A model generated the notes under the pieces. That model was given only the letters and a program-made list of their open reading frames with translations. It was not told the origin of the DNA and ran no database searches. Below are positions 36,797-48,240 of a stretch of DNA of 54,946 nt, one piece after another (position 1 is the first letter of the stretch; every line of letters starts with the position of its first letter). Source of the stretch: Mnemiopsis leidyi. Lineage: Eukaryota; Ctenophora; Tentaculata; Lobata; Bolinopsidae. A program made the translations under genes and the position numbers. The stretch spans positions 82,749-137,694 of the forward strand of contig JH153586.1 of NCBI GenBank assembly GCA_000226015.1, read 5' to 3'.

Positions 36797-37960
36797 CTAA
36801 TCTTCAATCTCATCCTCCATCTGGCTGATGACATTGACACACTTGATCATGTCCTCCACCAAGTTGTATTCAGGGTATCCCAGACGTCTCCAGTTTGAGA
36901 TGTCTACTCGGTCGATAACTTCGCTGTGCTCTCCCGTACTTCCTCGAGCCTGGCAGTTCATCGATCTGGCTACCTTGTCGATACCTTCGAATCCGATCTT
37001 CTTGATGAGTTTGGGGATGATGATGTGGACACTGCCTCTCATTCCAGTTCCTAGGTTGGTCGGGCAACACGTGATCATACCGAGGACAGGACTACTCATG
37101 TACACTTCGTCCCTCTTGGTCACCTCCTTCAGGCCGTTCTCCACAGCAGCAGCTCCACGTCCCAGTCTGTCGAATACGGAGGGGATGTCCCCTCCTTGTT
37201 CCATAGAGATGATCCTCAGATGATCTCCCTCGTTCAGCCACATGAGGAACTTCTCGTCGTTGCTGACGAAGATACCTCTACCATGAGGCCAGTCAGCGTG
37301 GTATCCACTGGCAGCCTGCATCTTGTCCTTACCACGGAAAAGGAAATGTTTGTCCACCAGTTCCTTGATCTCGTCCTCGCTCATGGTGGTATGTCTGTAG
37401 AACTTTCCAGCAAGATCTCCAGTGAAAGTTTTGAACACTCCCTCCATTAGTTCAGCGATCTCCTCTCTCGTCTCTTTGGTTCCACACGTGTTCAGGGGGA
37501 AGAAACTCAGGTTCCTAGCACACCTGATCCTTGTCGAGATGATCTTCTTCTGGGCGTGGTCAGCCAGTTCTGTGCCGATCTTGTTCACGTCCATGTCTGT
37601 CACGTGCTTCATCGTCTCCATGTCGTAACCAACATGGTACTTCTCAACAGCTCCCTTGAAGAGAGGCCCGAACTCGGTGTAGCTCTCCATATCACCAGCA
37701 TGGCATCCCAGAAAGCTGGAAGGGTTGGTTACCCCCGTGTTGATAGCCCTGGCCAGGGTCCAGCCGTTCTTCGTCTTGTGATCCTTGAACTTGTCCCACA
37801 TTTCCCGGGTCATGACCTGAGCCATGATGCTCTGTTTCTCCTGCTTCTGGTGCTCGTCCAGCTGTTTGGGCCATTCGTTTTTAGCCAAGTCCTCGTCCAT
37901 GATCAGGTCGTAGTAGGGGTCGAGAACCTTCGCCATAGCTGCTAACAATCTCCTAGACAT
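36797..37960 (-). CDS. Phosphagen (guanidino) kinase, arginine-kinase-like, intronless, 387 aa
   Basis: It reversibly moves phosphate between ATP and a guanidino compound, buffering cytosolic ATP. Family motifs are ISTRIRCARN (phosphate-binding Arg144/146), HFLFRGKD, WPHGRGIF, LRIISMEQGGD, CCPTNLGTGMRGSVHI (reactive Cys299, Arg308), and the mobile loop QARGSTGEHSE with Glu344. The GEH loop and the short guanidine-specificity loop (SSFLGCHAGD) favour arginine over creatine, though the substrate cannot be proven. The usual NEEDH active-site box reads NEGDH (243-247): the second Glu, which matches catalytic Glu225 of Limulus arginine kinase, is Gly245, encoded by GGA. Length 387 fits a single-domain enzyme with a slightly extended N-terminus (MSRRLLAAM). 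GC-rich codons contrast with the AT-rich flanks, as in highly expressed genes. The coding region is one exon; the gene points towards DUOX. Confidence 0.93.
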   Translation of the reverse strand: MSRRLLAAMAKVLDPYYDLIMDEDLAKNEWPKQLDEHQKQEKQSIMAQVMTREMWDKFKDHKTKNGWTLARAINTGVTNPSSFLGCHAGDMESYTEFGPLFKGAVEKYHVGYDMETMKHVTDMDVNKIGTELADHAQKKIISTRIRCARNLSFFPLNTCGTKETREEIAELMEGVFKTFTGDLAGKFYRHTTMSEDEIKELVDKHFLFRGKDKMQAASGYHADWPHGRGIFVSNDEKFLMWLNEGDHLRIISMEQGGDIPSVFDRLGRGAAAVENGLKEVTKRDEVYMSSPVLGMITCCPTNLGTGMRGSVHIIIPKLIKKIGFEGIDKVARSMNCQARGSTGEHSEVIDRVDISNWRRLGYPEYNLVEDMIKCVNVISQMEDEIED

Positions 37961-37974
37961 GGTGTGCTATCAAC

Positions 37975-38048
37975 TGTAAAAAAAACACTAACTTATTAGA
38001 AACATGCAACATGCACGACACGGGGGCGGGTTCTTATATAGAACCCGC
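37975..38048 (-). promoter_or_regulatory. Kinase promoter: TATA box in a perfect palindrome, plus acceptor-like site
   Basis: A perfect 8-bp inverted repeat (GCGGGTTC 38026-38033, GAACCCGC 38041-38048) flanks the 7-bp centre TTATATA, which on the minus strand gives the TATA box TATATAA. It lies about 75 bp upstream of the start codon at 37960. Between them, reading the minus strand, is a T-run ending in ACAG (GTGTTTTTTTTACAG), a textbook splice acceptor 17 nt before the ATG. Confidence 0.6.
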
Positions 38049-38579
38049 ACAGAAACTGGTACAGGTACTTACAACACATGTTAAAAAACTGGTACCTGAC
38101 CAGGTGTACTGGTATGGCCGGGACTCTACTACTGATACACGACTTTCGGTATTTTAATACTTACCTGATTCACAAAAAAACGAAAGTCCAGCTTATATTG
38201 TAATTGTAACTGGAACCTTGCTCAAGCCTTGACCTTGTCCCAGCCAGATAGCCAAATTGCTTTATAATGAAATAAATGTGTAATATGTCTCATTGTGATA
38301 TTTTCATACAACCTCTGACCTATATACGGTACTATAAGCACTCGTACCACCCCTGAGATGACGAGAGAAATGCAATGAACCTTGATATGAACCATTAGAC
38401 CTGCAATGTCACAATTTGGTGACATTCTATACTCATAGTGCACTTGCTTGACAGGTTTTAAGGAAAGTGGGAGATTTTTCTCCCTACCGTGCCTTGCTGG
38501 ACAGGTTTAAAGAACAGGTAAATTTTAAACCTGGTGAAGCTTGCATGTTATATGCTAATAATAGAAACGGTTATTTTGG
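38049..38579. other. Spacer between kinase promoter and LINE fragment, no gene seen
   Basis: The first 150 bases contain ACCTG/GGTAC-rich repeats (ACTGGTAC occurs three times). A 73-codon minus-strand frame (38222-38443) has no recognisable motif. Kinase regulatory sequence probably lies here, but no specific site can be named. Confidence 0.4.
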
Positions 38580-39790
38580 AGGAATGATATACTGCTTGGA
38601 TTTGCCAACGGCTTCGATACAGATTCAATATACCTGGATTATGCAAAAGCTTTCGATGAATTGGATCACAAGCTTTTACTCATAAAATTGCAGAAGTATG
38701 AATTCAGTTCTCAATTGATATCTTGGATCTGTTCGTCTCTAACAGACAATTTGTTGTTCTAGATTGCCATCGGTCAGTTCTTGGTAGAATCATCTGTGGG
38801 GTACCACAAGGAACTGTTTAGGGACCAATCCTTTTCATTTTGTTTATCAACGATCTTCAAGGCTGTTTAAAACATATTTCTAATGTTAGCTTTTTTGCTG
38901 ATGACACTCGTGTCTCCAAGCAAATTAACTGTCAGAATGATGTTTTCTTTCTTCAAGAAGACCTTTTCAATATCTTCAGTTGGTCTAGATCGAACAATAT
39001 GAAACTCCATGAGGACTAATTCGATCTCTTAATTAACAGATCCAAGCGTCATGATACCCTCCCACTCATGACGGTTTGCATGAGCTATCTTGTTTCAAAT
39101 GGTAACAAGTTAGACCCAGTGCAGAACAGTGCAGAATCTGTCTTGGTCACTTCACATAGCCAATGCTGTCTCCAAGGCCATGTCCAAGGCTTTCTGGATC
39201 CTGAGTGTCTTCAAGACCAAGGAGAGGTCAGAGATGATGACCCTCTACTAGTCCCTTGTCCGTAGTCTGCTCGAATACTGTTGTCCTCTCTGGAATCCTT
39301 CTAAGATCACAGATATCCATCTGCTGGAGAGTTTACAAAGGACATTCACAAACAGAATAGCAGGTCTCCATGAAGGAACTGATCACTACTGGGACAGGCT
39401 GAAAACCCTAAAACTCATGTCCCTACAAAGACGAAGGGAGCGGTACATTATCCTACAGATGTGAAATCATTGCACCTCCCCAAAGGATATTGGGGTTAAG
39501 TTCCAGGAGAAAAATCGTAATGGATTAAAAACTTGTCAGAACGAGTCTGCGATCTGCAGCACAATCAGTCTCTGTATGATGCCTCATTCTCTGTTCTCGG
39601 CCCTCGTCTGTGAAACACCATTCCAGCCCACTTAACTCGTGTAGCAGATTCGGAACAGTTCAAAATCCAGTTAACCAACTATTTGTTCACAATACCTGAC
39701 ACACCCCCGTTTGCTGGATACACTTGCCAGAACTCAAACTCGTTGCTGGACTGGAATAAAGATAAATCAGGGTGGTTGGACAATGCGATG
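38580..39790 (+). mobile_element. Degenerate non-LTR retrotransposon (LINE, CR1/L2-like), reverse transcriptase to 3' end
   Basis: Frames broken by stops give consecutive LINE blocks: SIYLDYAKAFDELDHKLLL, IICGVPQGTV followed by GPILFILFINDL, SFFADDTRVSKQ (the FADD catalytic motif), a SNNMKLHED block, VRSLLEYCCPLWNPSKITDI, RLKTLKLMSLQRRRERYII, and the C-terminal IPDTPPFAGYT and NSLLDW block near 39680-39760. The finger domain and endonuclease are missing, so the copy is 5'-truncated as usual for LINEs. Many stops show it is dead. It differs in family from the LINE at 12.9-14.3 kb. Confidence 0.9.
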
Positions 39791-42700
39791 GCCCACTTTC
39801 AGCGCTAGGATTCTCAACAAAGTGACGAAAAAGAAAGTACCTTCTTATTGGTCGCACCTAACTTCTTATTGGTTGATTACTGCCACATGACACATTGATG
39901 ATTAACTCAACAAAATTGTGACCCCCGAACTACCGTAAATATAAAACGAATTATGAAATTTTATGTGATACAACTGAAAGCTAAGAAAAAAAGTGCTTGT
40001 CTTTTCAAATGCACTTAAGATGGAATCACACAAAGAGATTTTAATGCGAAATTGCAATTGCTAAGATCGCTTAGTTTAATCCTTTTATGATGACGAGGCT
40101 GAAGTATTTTTAGAGATGTCCTGTAAGATTATGACCTTCTAAAAGAAATACTTACCCAAATTCACAGATTCACACAAAGATATGTAATGCGGCGTCGATT
40201 TTTTACCCAAAGTGTAAAAGCAAATCTGAGCCACTAAAAGCAAGACCGGAGATAGTTTGATGAAAGGCCTAGTGTCACGTGACCAACTTTTCACACCATG
40301 AGTCACGTGATTACGGCCGTTTCTTCGTGCCTTCTCTAAAGCAATATAGCACTTTGCCCGGTTAAGACGGAGGGTTTATCCATTTTCCCAAATTTGGCCT
40401 TTGAAAAGTTTTAAAATCTGTTCATTAATGTCTCTCACTGTAAACGCCTCAAATTTCTTTAAAGATCTAAAATGTTTATAGATTAGACTTTAAAATTCAA
40501 ATATTGTTCTGATTCACAATTTCTTTCTCGCTTGGACGAAAAATGTCACAGTTTTCTCTTACAAGCATACCCAGACACCCACCTAATTGGTTATTCATCT
40601 AATTGAATAATGGGCCCTAGGTCCAAAATTAAGTTAAAGTGCGGATATAAAAACTGTAAGGAAAACGGGGCCGAGTGTTTTGCTGAATCTTCGAGACATG
40701 AAAAAATTTCACGCCAGCCAAGGTGTCAAAAACAACCCCTCTGCCAAGACACTGTCAGTGCATTTTGCGGATGCCTGGTCCAAATCGCACAGCTCGATAT
40801 TTTAATGATTGACGTGGACAAATATCTGGGCTGTGATTAGTTGGCCAATGATCACGTGGTCCGATGGGTGACCTATGATTGGTCGATGGAAAGCGTTGAG
40901 TGTTTTACTGCATGCTGGCCATGGATGCAGACACACTGACAAGGCTGGAAATGTTCATTGGTTATTCAGTGCTTGGTCTGCAAGCGGAACAAGACACAGC
41001 AGGGTTTGTGGATCATTAAGTGCTGTTTGGACGGAATTCCGTCCAATCATTAATGATTACTTGACGGTTGACAATGATTATGTAATTTCATTGGTGGAGC
41101 TGGACATAACTGTAAATCAAAATGTGAAGATCCCAAAAAAAGGAGTCTAAAATATTGAGCAAAATTTTTTGGACTGAGACTGAGACTGGGACTGGGACTG
41201 GGACTGAAACTGGAACTGGAACTGGGACTGGGACTGGGACTTGGGGACTGGGACTGGGACATTGGGACAGGGACCGGAACTCATGGGACCACAAATGTTA
41301 TAAAAATTTTAAAGAAACCTTGGCTTTATGAAATCAATTTAGATGAAGTTATAAAACTTCGACATCTCTAAGTCTAAACACAATGATGAAACTGAATAAG
41401 GAGTATTGCAGCTCTTGTGGAATGTGAAAAGCCTCTTTATAGCTCACACTTCATATACGGAAGTGCGCCTAAAACTCTAAAACTTCGCAAAAAACAGCTC
41501 GCAGCAACTCCGCCGAACAGTTTTTATAAAATTTACAACTTGTGCTGGTTTCCATCCGACTTTTAAAGTACGGCTGGAAGGCTCTGGAAGGGAATCTCCT
41601 TAGCTGCGAAAGCCACGCACTTTGCCACGTGACCCGCCCCGCTAACGAATTGTGACCACCTGCTCAATCGAACGGTCGGGTCGAAGACGATTGTTTTTCC
41701 TCGGATGGCAAGCACAAGTGCTGCATGTTTAGGACAATTTAGCATGCAGGCAATCGATGGAGCTATTCACTTTACGATTAGAAGAATGAGTAGTTTACGG
41801 CTGTTATCACGCAGGCAATCGAGAGTCGTGGTCAATATCAGAAGAGTAAGACTAGGACTGCTGATAAAGCAATCTTTACTCTTACTCTTATAGCTCTGGT
41901 CTCTCTGTCAGTGAAAATGTAATTATATCATATTGGTCCGATATGATTGGTTTAAATCTAAAAAAAGATTTAAGAACCTTACATGACCAACTCGGACTAC
42001 TAAACGCTGCAGTACAGCCGGCTGCAACAGTAAATAACATTAAAAGTCCGCGTTGCGCATCGCACGTTGCAAAGCACGGCCTCTGATTGATCAAGCAAGA
42101 GACTTTGCCAGAGCAAGGTGACAAGTGCTATTGACCTCACTACAACGGACTAACTATATACGACTATCGTACGACCCTATAGTAGTACCGCTTCGTAGTC
42201 AACTACTTAACTACAACCAGGCTGAAGCCTGAAGTGGGGAAATCTCCGACCAAACACATTCCTGAGCGTAATTGTGCCTGTTTAAATAAGCTGGGTAGGC
42301 AGGGACTTATTAGTTTCGGCTGACTTGGACAGGAATTGAGGGACAATTTTGTCGCACTTTTGTGAGGCCACGAGGGCTTGTTGACAGTGCCGGAGGACTA
42401 AAGTCTAACTTTTAGTAGTACTAACTTTTAGTAGCACTCACGTTGAACATGTGATGTGTACGTGTTAATTGTTGCGTCTTAAGACTTCAACGCTTATTCA
42501 GGGTCATTGAAATTTTCAAGGCAATATATAATGCAAAGCGAAATTGCTACTGAAAGAAACGCGTCAAACAATTTTACTTTGAAATTGTAGTCTTAAAAGT
42601 TTATTAACTTGTAAATGTATGCCAGAAACAAATAATGGCCTGGAAAAATAATGGCCTAGCAAAAAATATTTTCTATCTATGTTGAATGCAACAAAAAGTT

Positions 42701-43014
42701 TCACTATTTTAACTGAACAATTTTTGATGAGACAAAGTTGGCAATATCTTAAATAAGAGTCAATATATTAAGCTATTATAACGAAGACTAAGATTTGGAT
42801 CATGTAAAGCCACTAAATAAATCTTTTTCAAAGCAGCCTCGTGAGTGCATAAAGCCATCTGCCGATTCAGTTATTATAATATCTGAATCGGCTGACTGAA
42901 CAATTTTTCTAGCGTCTCGATATTAAAAATTCTGCATGATAATGATATATTATTTGATCGATCATTCGCTGTATTCGTCGCATTAGTGGTGTTCTAGATG
43001 AACATCCTAATGCA
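39791..43014. other. Gene-poor stretch with GGGACT microsatellite
   Basis: No supported gene. Frames at 40610-40840, 40875-41150 and 41563-41745 (minus, containing RGKTIVFDPTVRLSR, loosely like C-terminal parts of some retroelement proteins) cannot be assigned. The microsatellite near 41.2 kb is listed separately. Confidence 0.45.
41170..41283 (+). repeat. (GGGACT)n microsatellite
   Basis: About 18 diverged copies of the hexamer GGGACT, with GAGACT, GAAACT and GGAACT variants and GGGACA at the right end. The minus-strand open frames (repeating Ser-Pro or Pro-Val) are repeat artefacts. Confidence 0.92.
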
Positions 43015-44255
43015 TAGTAGTCCTGGCAAGGTCGACCGGGATCACTTTTTCAGTCGGGACCGCGGGACCGTGACCGGGATTGGTAAAAATGGCCGGGACC
43101 GGAATTGCAACCGGGACTGGGATTGTAACCGGAACCGGGATTGTAAGCGGAACCGGAACTGAAATATTTTTGAATAAACTTGAATTTTTTTATAGATAAG
43201 ATAACTTCATACCTCAGTAGTCAGTAATAAACATGGGTTGAATCAGTTTGATTGAATATGGAACAGGTATAGTATGCGTTTTTCAAGAACACGAATAGTA
43301 TACGTATGAGCTAGCCTGAACTTTTAAACGGGCTGTGAAAGGGAAAATTTAAAAACATCAAATTCCTACATTGCCTAAGCCATGCAGAACACGATAAAAT
43401 TTACAATACCCGAAATTTTCAAGACTCTATCTAGCTTCAGTTTCGACTTCAGCTCGTCCCCCAATTTGTAGAATTTTTCAGGGCCTTTATAATCATAAAG
43501 GGCCCTTAGAGGGGTCGGAGCGAATTTTAACATAGCCTTATGCACAGATTCACAGAACGTGACTAGATCTATCATACCCGAAATTAACAAGAAGGTAAAA
43601 GAAATATATAAAAGAAAAACTCTCGCCACAGAGAGTAGACCCTTTTGACTTTCGGCAGAGAAACCAAAACACCAACATAGTGCGGCTCAAACTAGACAGT
43701 TTGGAAATGAATTTGTCTTTGAAATACAATTTAAGAGCGCTGAAGTATGACTTTAACAATCTAGAATAGCCCGGAGAGAACGAGGGATCGGGAGATGACA
43801 TGAGTATCCTCATAGCAGCTATTCTAGAAGACGAGGACAGTGAAATAGAGTTCAGTGAAATAGAGTTTAGTGAAGGCTCAGATGATTATAGGACGACTGG
43901 CTGTGTCCATGGTTGTGTTTTAAATTTTATTCATACATGTGTGTCGACTTCTTAAATTTAATCTATTGAAGTTAAATATTTCCAACATTGAGTCACAGTT
44001 TGATACCTTATGGAGTTTTTTCAATCGAGTAATTTTTGTCTCGTTTTATTTGAACTCATTTGAAAAATTTTCTAATATCTTACTTGAAAAAATCTTCAAC
44101 GAAAATTTAAAAAATCGGGTAAAATTTAAATTGAATTTCGAATTCAACACAAAATTCCGGTTGAAATCCCGGTAAATTTCAAGAATAAACCAGGATTCCA
44201 AGAATAAGCTGATTTTCGCAGGGACCGGGATTTCACCGGGACCCTGTCGTGGTGT
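43015..44255. mobile_element. Candidate non-autonomous element with GGGACCGGGA-rich ends
   Basis: The left end (43015-43160) is packed with CCGGGA and CCGGGAC motifs, and similar motifs return at the right end (44218-44250, GGGACCGGGATTTCACCGGGACCCTG), roughly as inverted ends around an AT-rich core. Similar short sequences lie outside both ends (GTGGTGTTCTAGAT near 42986, GTGGTGTCTACAT near 44252), which could be old target duplications. The ends recall hAT-type CAGGG termini, but they are too diverged to be sure. No transposase is present. Confidence 0.35.
43375..43575 (+). repeat. Dispersed repeat, copy 1 (partner at 53.6 kb)
   Basis: About 200 bp is shared in the same orientation with 53580-53770. 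Matching blocks in order are ACAATACCCGAAATT, AAGACTCTATCT, ACTCGTCCCCAATTTGTAGA-like, and a perfect AGAGGGGTCGGAGCGAATTT, then TGCACAG and AACGTGA. It sits inside the candidate element at 43015-44255. Confidence 0.8.
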
Positions 44256-47200
44256 CTACATCTAAAAGCCAGAGCCAGGATCAGAATTTACATGACAATT
44301 GCAGTCTCTTATAACATGATTATTTTGTTTCTTGAAATTAAGTTGGAAAATAAAAATAAGTCGGTGTTTCATATGACAAGCCTAATGTTTCAATTAGTCC
44401 TTGCTTAAGCTTTAAAAGCCTTATAAACAGATAAGTAAATATTCCAGTTGGCATGGCTGCCATAAATATAGAATGAATCTCAAGAATTAGCGCCTGTAAG
44501 TGACATTAGAGTGCAGGTATAGCAGCTTTTAACAAAACCCGTAGTGCACTTGTAGGTAATTGTTAATAAGACCTTCTGGACTTCAGGCTGCAAGAATTTT
44601 TCCGTCTCAAAACTTCCTACCTTCACTTCAAGTTTACGTTCGATAGAGGACTGAAAAGAAAAGCCAAGAATAAAATGCTGAAATGTTTTATCCTTCATAT
44701 GTCCAAATTTCCGGTGAGCTGAAGAGAAGCGTTTATCTTATCATGATCCCCATATTGATATACGCTACAAATCAATAGCCAGCTCTCGCCTCCGGTACCG
44801 CACCAGCAATAAATTCAAGCCTCCTTCTTTTATATTTATGTTTTCGGTTATAAACAGCTAGCTGCACATCGTTAAGACTTACTGTTTTCTTTGTTCAATT
44901 TAACAAAATTCAATAATCTTGGAAAGCTGCAATCAATGGCGCAGCTATAAGTTAATAAGCATCAATGCTGTTTTACTGATGTATAACAATGTCCAGAAAA
45001 ACTCTATGCTTAAGCTTGTTTCCTATTAAATTAAATTACGCCGACGATTACCGCCACCGAGTATATTGAAGGCGTATACGCTATCTAAAAATAGAAATTT
45101 TGTAAAAAAGTTATTTTCCGCTGCGAATGGCCTTGCATTTTTAAAAAAGCTCTGCACAGAAAACAGATACTTCTGTATATTTTGAACATCAACCAAATTG
45201 TGAATTCTTAAAAAGGCGTTGTCAGTTATGGTCTGCACATGCAGAAGCGATATAGCTCAACTATCTCCAATTCCTGTAATGAACCCAGCAGAATTCCCTT
45301 CAACGCCACAATAGAAGCCGCTGCAGAATTTTGATTATTGTAGCTGGGAAGTCAAACGTTCATTTCAACTGAAAAATGTGCCATACGCATGGGAGACACC
45401 GAAATAGTTAACCAAAAAATTACAAAAAGTACATATGGTAATTTGTCTATAGTTGTCTAAGTGGAGTATTACTTACGTTTTAATACATGTGAGGACATGA
45501 TGTACCTGACGCCCTTGACTGTGTATGCCTATACTGTTTATACCTACTTTATTTGCCTACTGCACGTAGGTGACTAGGTGACTAGGTGACTAGTGCCTGC
45601 TGTAGATGCCTATTATTGTAGTTGACATACTATAATACTAGAATAGATGCCAACTTTATTTGCTTACTTCTTTGATTCTCACCACGTGCTGCTTGACAGC
45701 TCTCTCACAAAACCCTGGTCAAAGGTCCCAGTCATCAGGAGCGATGGGGATGGAATACACATCAGTCATCACTTTTGAGGCCAGAAAACTGATCATGAAT
45801 CATCTTGTCAACGGACTTGAACTGATGGTTGCTGATGGGTCGAGTGTAGACCAGTGCCACCAAGACAGCAGGGCTGGACTTGGCCCACAAGATTAAATTT
45901 CAGACCTCATACGGTCCTAGGTGAACTTATTTAACTTTAAGGCTAGCTTCTAACGAAGTGCTAAACATCCACTAAACAAGATGCGAAAAGTCGTGATATT
46001 TATAGATTAAACACCACTAGGTTTTTTATATTTGAGTATTTGTAATGATTCAAAATTTGTAATTTAAAAAAATAGAACCTAATTGCCTTGCTCAATCCCC
46101 TGTAAGAAAGCTCAGTTTCTCCGTCCTTTAGTCTACTCCGTGCATTATATATAGTCTATGTATATAGTCTATGTATATTCTATATATAGTCTACCCCGTG
46201 CATTATCGAATATATTCTATTTTTAACGCACCTGTATAGTGTATACATGCAGGGCTTGGTTCCACTATCTAAGAAAACCTCGGCATTGTTTCAATTCGAG
46301 TGGCTCGCCTTTTACCTGGTGCGAACACTTTAATTTTGTTACGACCACTTTAATATCAGTCCTCGCACGTCACTTGAAATGTCACAGCATTTTATATTTT
46401 ATATTTGCACTTACTGTTATCTCTTCTCTCTTTAAACCTTCTTCTCCTTCTCTTTGCATTGGTTCTAGGGCTGCACAGTATGCCAGATATAAAAAGAACA
46501 AAAAACAAAGTTATTCGCTGTAATTATACCTTAAATCAATTAACAAAACCTGATTTTAGCAACGTCAAAACAAATAACTGCTATCTATATGAGTTATAAC
46601 CAGTTAAAATTATTACTTATACTACTAGTACTACACTAATCATTCGAGCTGATAACAGATGATATTCATGAGGTAGATTAATGTGGACCAATAAACAGGG
46701 CTGATACGGAGTACATGCACAGTGCTTAAAGCTCTCGCACAAAATATCAGCTCTTAATAGATAAATTGTATAACCAGAATTAATATATCTTGTTTTTTTC
46801 TTAAACTTGACAATCTCATATCATAACTTCGTTAAAATGAGAAAAATCAAGTGCGGTTAATGTTTCGTGCGCATACCTATAAATCCAATTAAAGTTTAAA
46901 ATGCAACCAATGCAAAAAATGATACAGCACAGATGCCAAGGCGTCAGAAAAAATGACGGAACGTATTCTAACTTACTACGTAACTTAAAAACAACTACGG
47001 TAACACTTTGAGTCTGGATATGTCCTGACTGCGGACATACTCACACTTGGAATTTGTGAGCCAAGCGTAACATCAGCCACCAAAACTCCTTTAGGCAGAG
47101 GTGCCAAGCTTGTGGCAATGTGTCGTATAATCGAGAAAACGTTGGAAATTGCTAATGGTTGTAACAATCCCTGTCATAAAAGATGTTTAAACGGTTATCT

Positions 47201-47429
47201 AGGCTGCATATGAGCTGCTGTGACAACATGATTCCAGGCGTATTATGCTATCGAGCTGCTTGACATCGGATTTTCCAGAAACTCAAAAACTTTAACCCAT
47301 ACAATCATAAAGACGTTATTAGAATCGTAGAGGAAAATAGCAAAATTTGGAAGGAAATATTTAAAAAAATTACTACATGTACGTACATTACTCCGCAAGA
47401 AGTACTCGAACCCATGAATAATGAACTTG
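44256..47429. other. Gene-poor stretch, no gene recognised
   Basis: Short frames (such as 45660-45896 and 46239-46523) carry no recognisable domain. At 45535-45670 there is a diverged relative of the 50-bp minisatellite at 48 kb, including TTTATTTGCCTACTGC, GTGCCTGCTG and three copies of GACTAGGT. At 46140-46200 TATATAGTCTATG-type units repeat. Confidence 0.45.
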
Positions 47430-47710
47430 GTGTACTTTAAATGAACATCCGCTCGATACAAAAGAACGTTGTGAAGAAAAAATGAAAACATTCTTGACTC
47501 CTTGAAATAAGACTTATTAGCTCTTAGTGAAACCAGCTACAGTGTTTGCAACCTTGTTAACGGCATGAGTGATATCTTACTTATTGCCGGATTTCCCCCT
47601 CCTGTACGCACCATGTCTCCTGCCCGAAAATTTAGTAAGGGAGGAGGTTTGCTGACTTATGTATACAAGCTTGTATGTGGAACTGCGGGCGATAATCAAA
47701 AATGTTAATT
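47430..47710 (+). mobile_element. LINE endonuclease (apurinic-type) remnant
   Basis: Broken frames read MNIRSIQKN, then DLLALSETSYS, DILLIAGFPPP and RKFSKGGGLLTYVYKLVCG. This order (NIRS, D-I-L-A-L-T-E-T, G-Y, GGG-x-x-x-Y-V) is the signature of the N-terminal endonuclease of LINE ORF2. Stops interrupt it and no reverse transcriptase follows, so it is a short dead fragment. Confidence 0.6.
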
Positions 47711-47970
47711 TGGGAGTAAGTACTATTGGTGAAGTTATTGTCGCAAGAATTACGTCGAACAAAAAGTCTTTTAACGCAGTCGTAATAATTTTAATGTTTC
47801 CCGATCATTATTTAATGTTTCCCGATCATCGTCCAGTAAGGTTGTGGACAATTTGATTCCTTCAGTATCAAGTTATTTATCAGATTGCATCACGACTTTC
47901 ATCGTCCTTTTGACCTTTTTTTGTACTAAAAGTTTCAAAGAAGGCCATATTTACAACATCATCTATCATA

Positions 47971-48240
47971 GATGCCTTCTTTATTTGCCTACTGCGTTAG
48001 TGCCTATAGTGCCTGCTGAAGATGCCTTCTTTATTTGCCTACTGCGTTAGTGCCTATATAGTGCCTGCTGAAGATGCCTACTTTATTTGCCTACTGCGTT
48101 AGTGCCTATAGTGCCTGCTGAAGATGCCTACTTTATTTGCCTACTGCGTTAGTGCCTATAATAGTGCCTGCTGAAGATGCCTATACTTTATTTGCATAAT
48201 GCGTTAGTGCCTATAGTGCCTGCTGAAGATGCCTACTTCC
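47971..48240 (+). repeat. Minisatellite, 50-53-bp unit, five copies plus a partial
   Basis: Units start with GATGCC at 47971, 48021, 48073, 48123, 48176 and 48228. Each reads GATGCC, then CTTTATTTGCCTACTGCG, TTAGTGCCTATA and GTGCCTGCTGAA. Copies differ by one to three bases, so the array is young. A diverged relative is at 45.5-45.7 kb. Confidence 0.92.

Noticed and set aside
36828..37945. Several plus-strand frames of 60-131 codons opposite the phosphagen kinase
   Set aside because: Antisense shadows of a strongly biased, GC-rich coding exon.
36797..37960. Creatine kinase as an alternative call
   Set aside because: The CPTNLGT motif, short specificity loop and GEH loop fit arginine kinase better, although the GTGMRGSVHI stretch is partly creatine-kinase-like. 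Kept as arginine-kinase-like with no symbol.
41563..41745. Minus-strand frame with RGKTIVFDPTVRLSR, possibly a retroelement C-terminus
   Set aside because: Too short and isolated; no neighbouring reverse transcriptase blocks on that strand.
47971..48240. Regular repeat array considered as CRISPR-like
   Set aside because: Units are contiguous without unique spacers and the genome is eukaryotic; it is a minisatellite.
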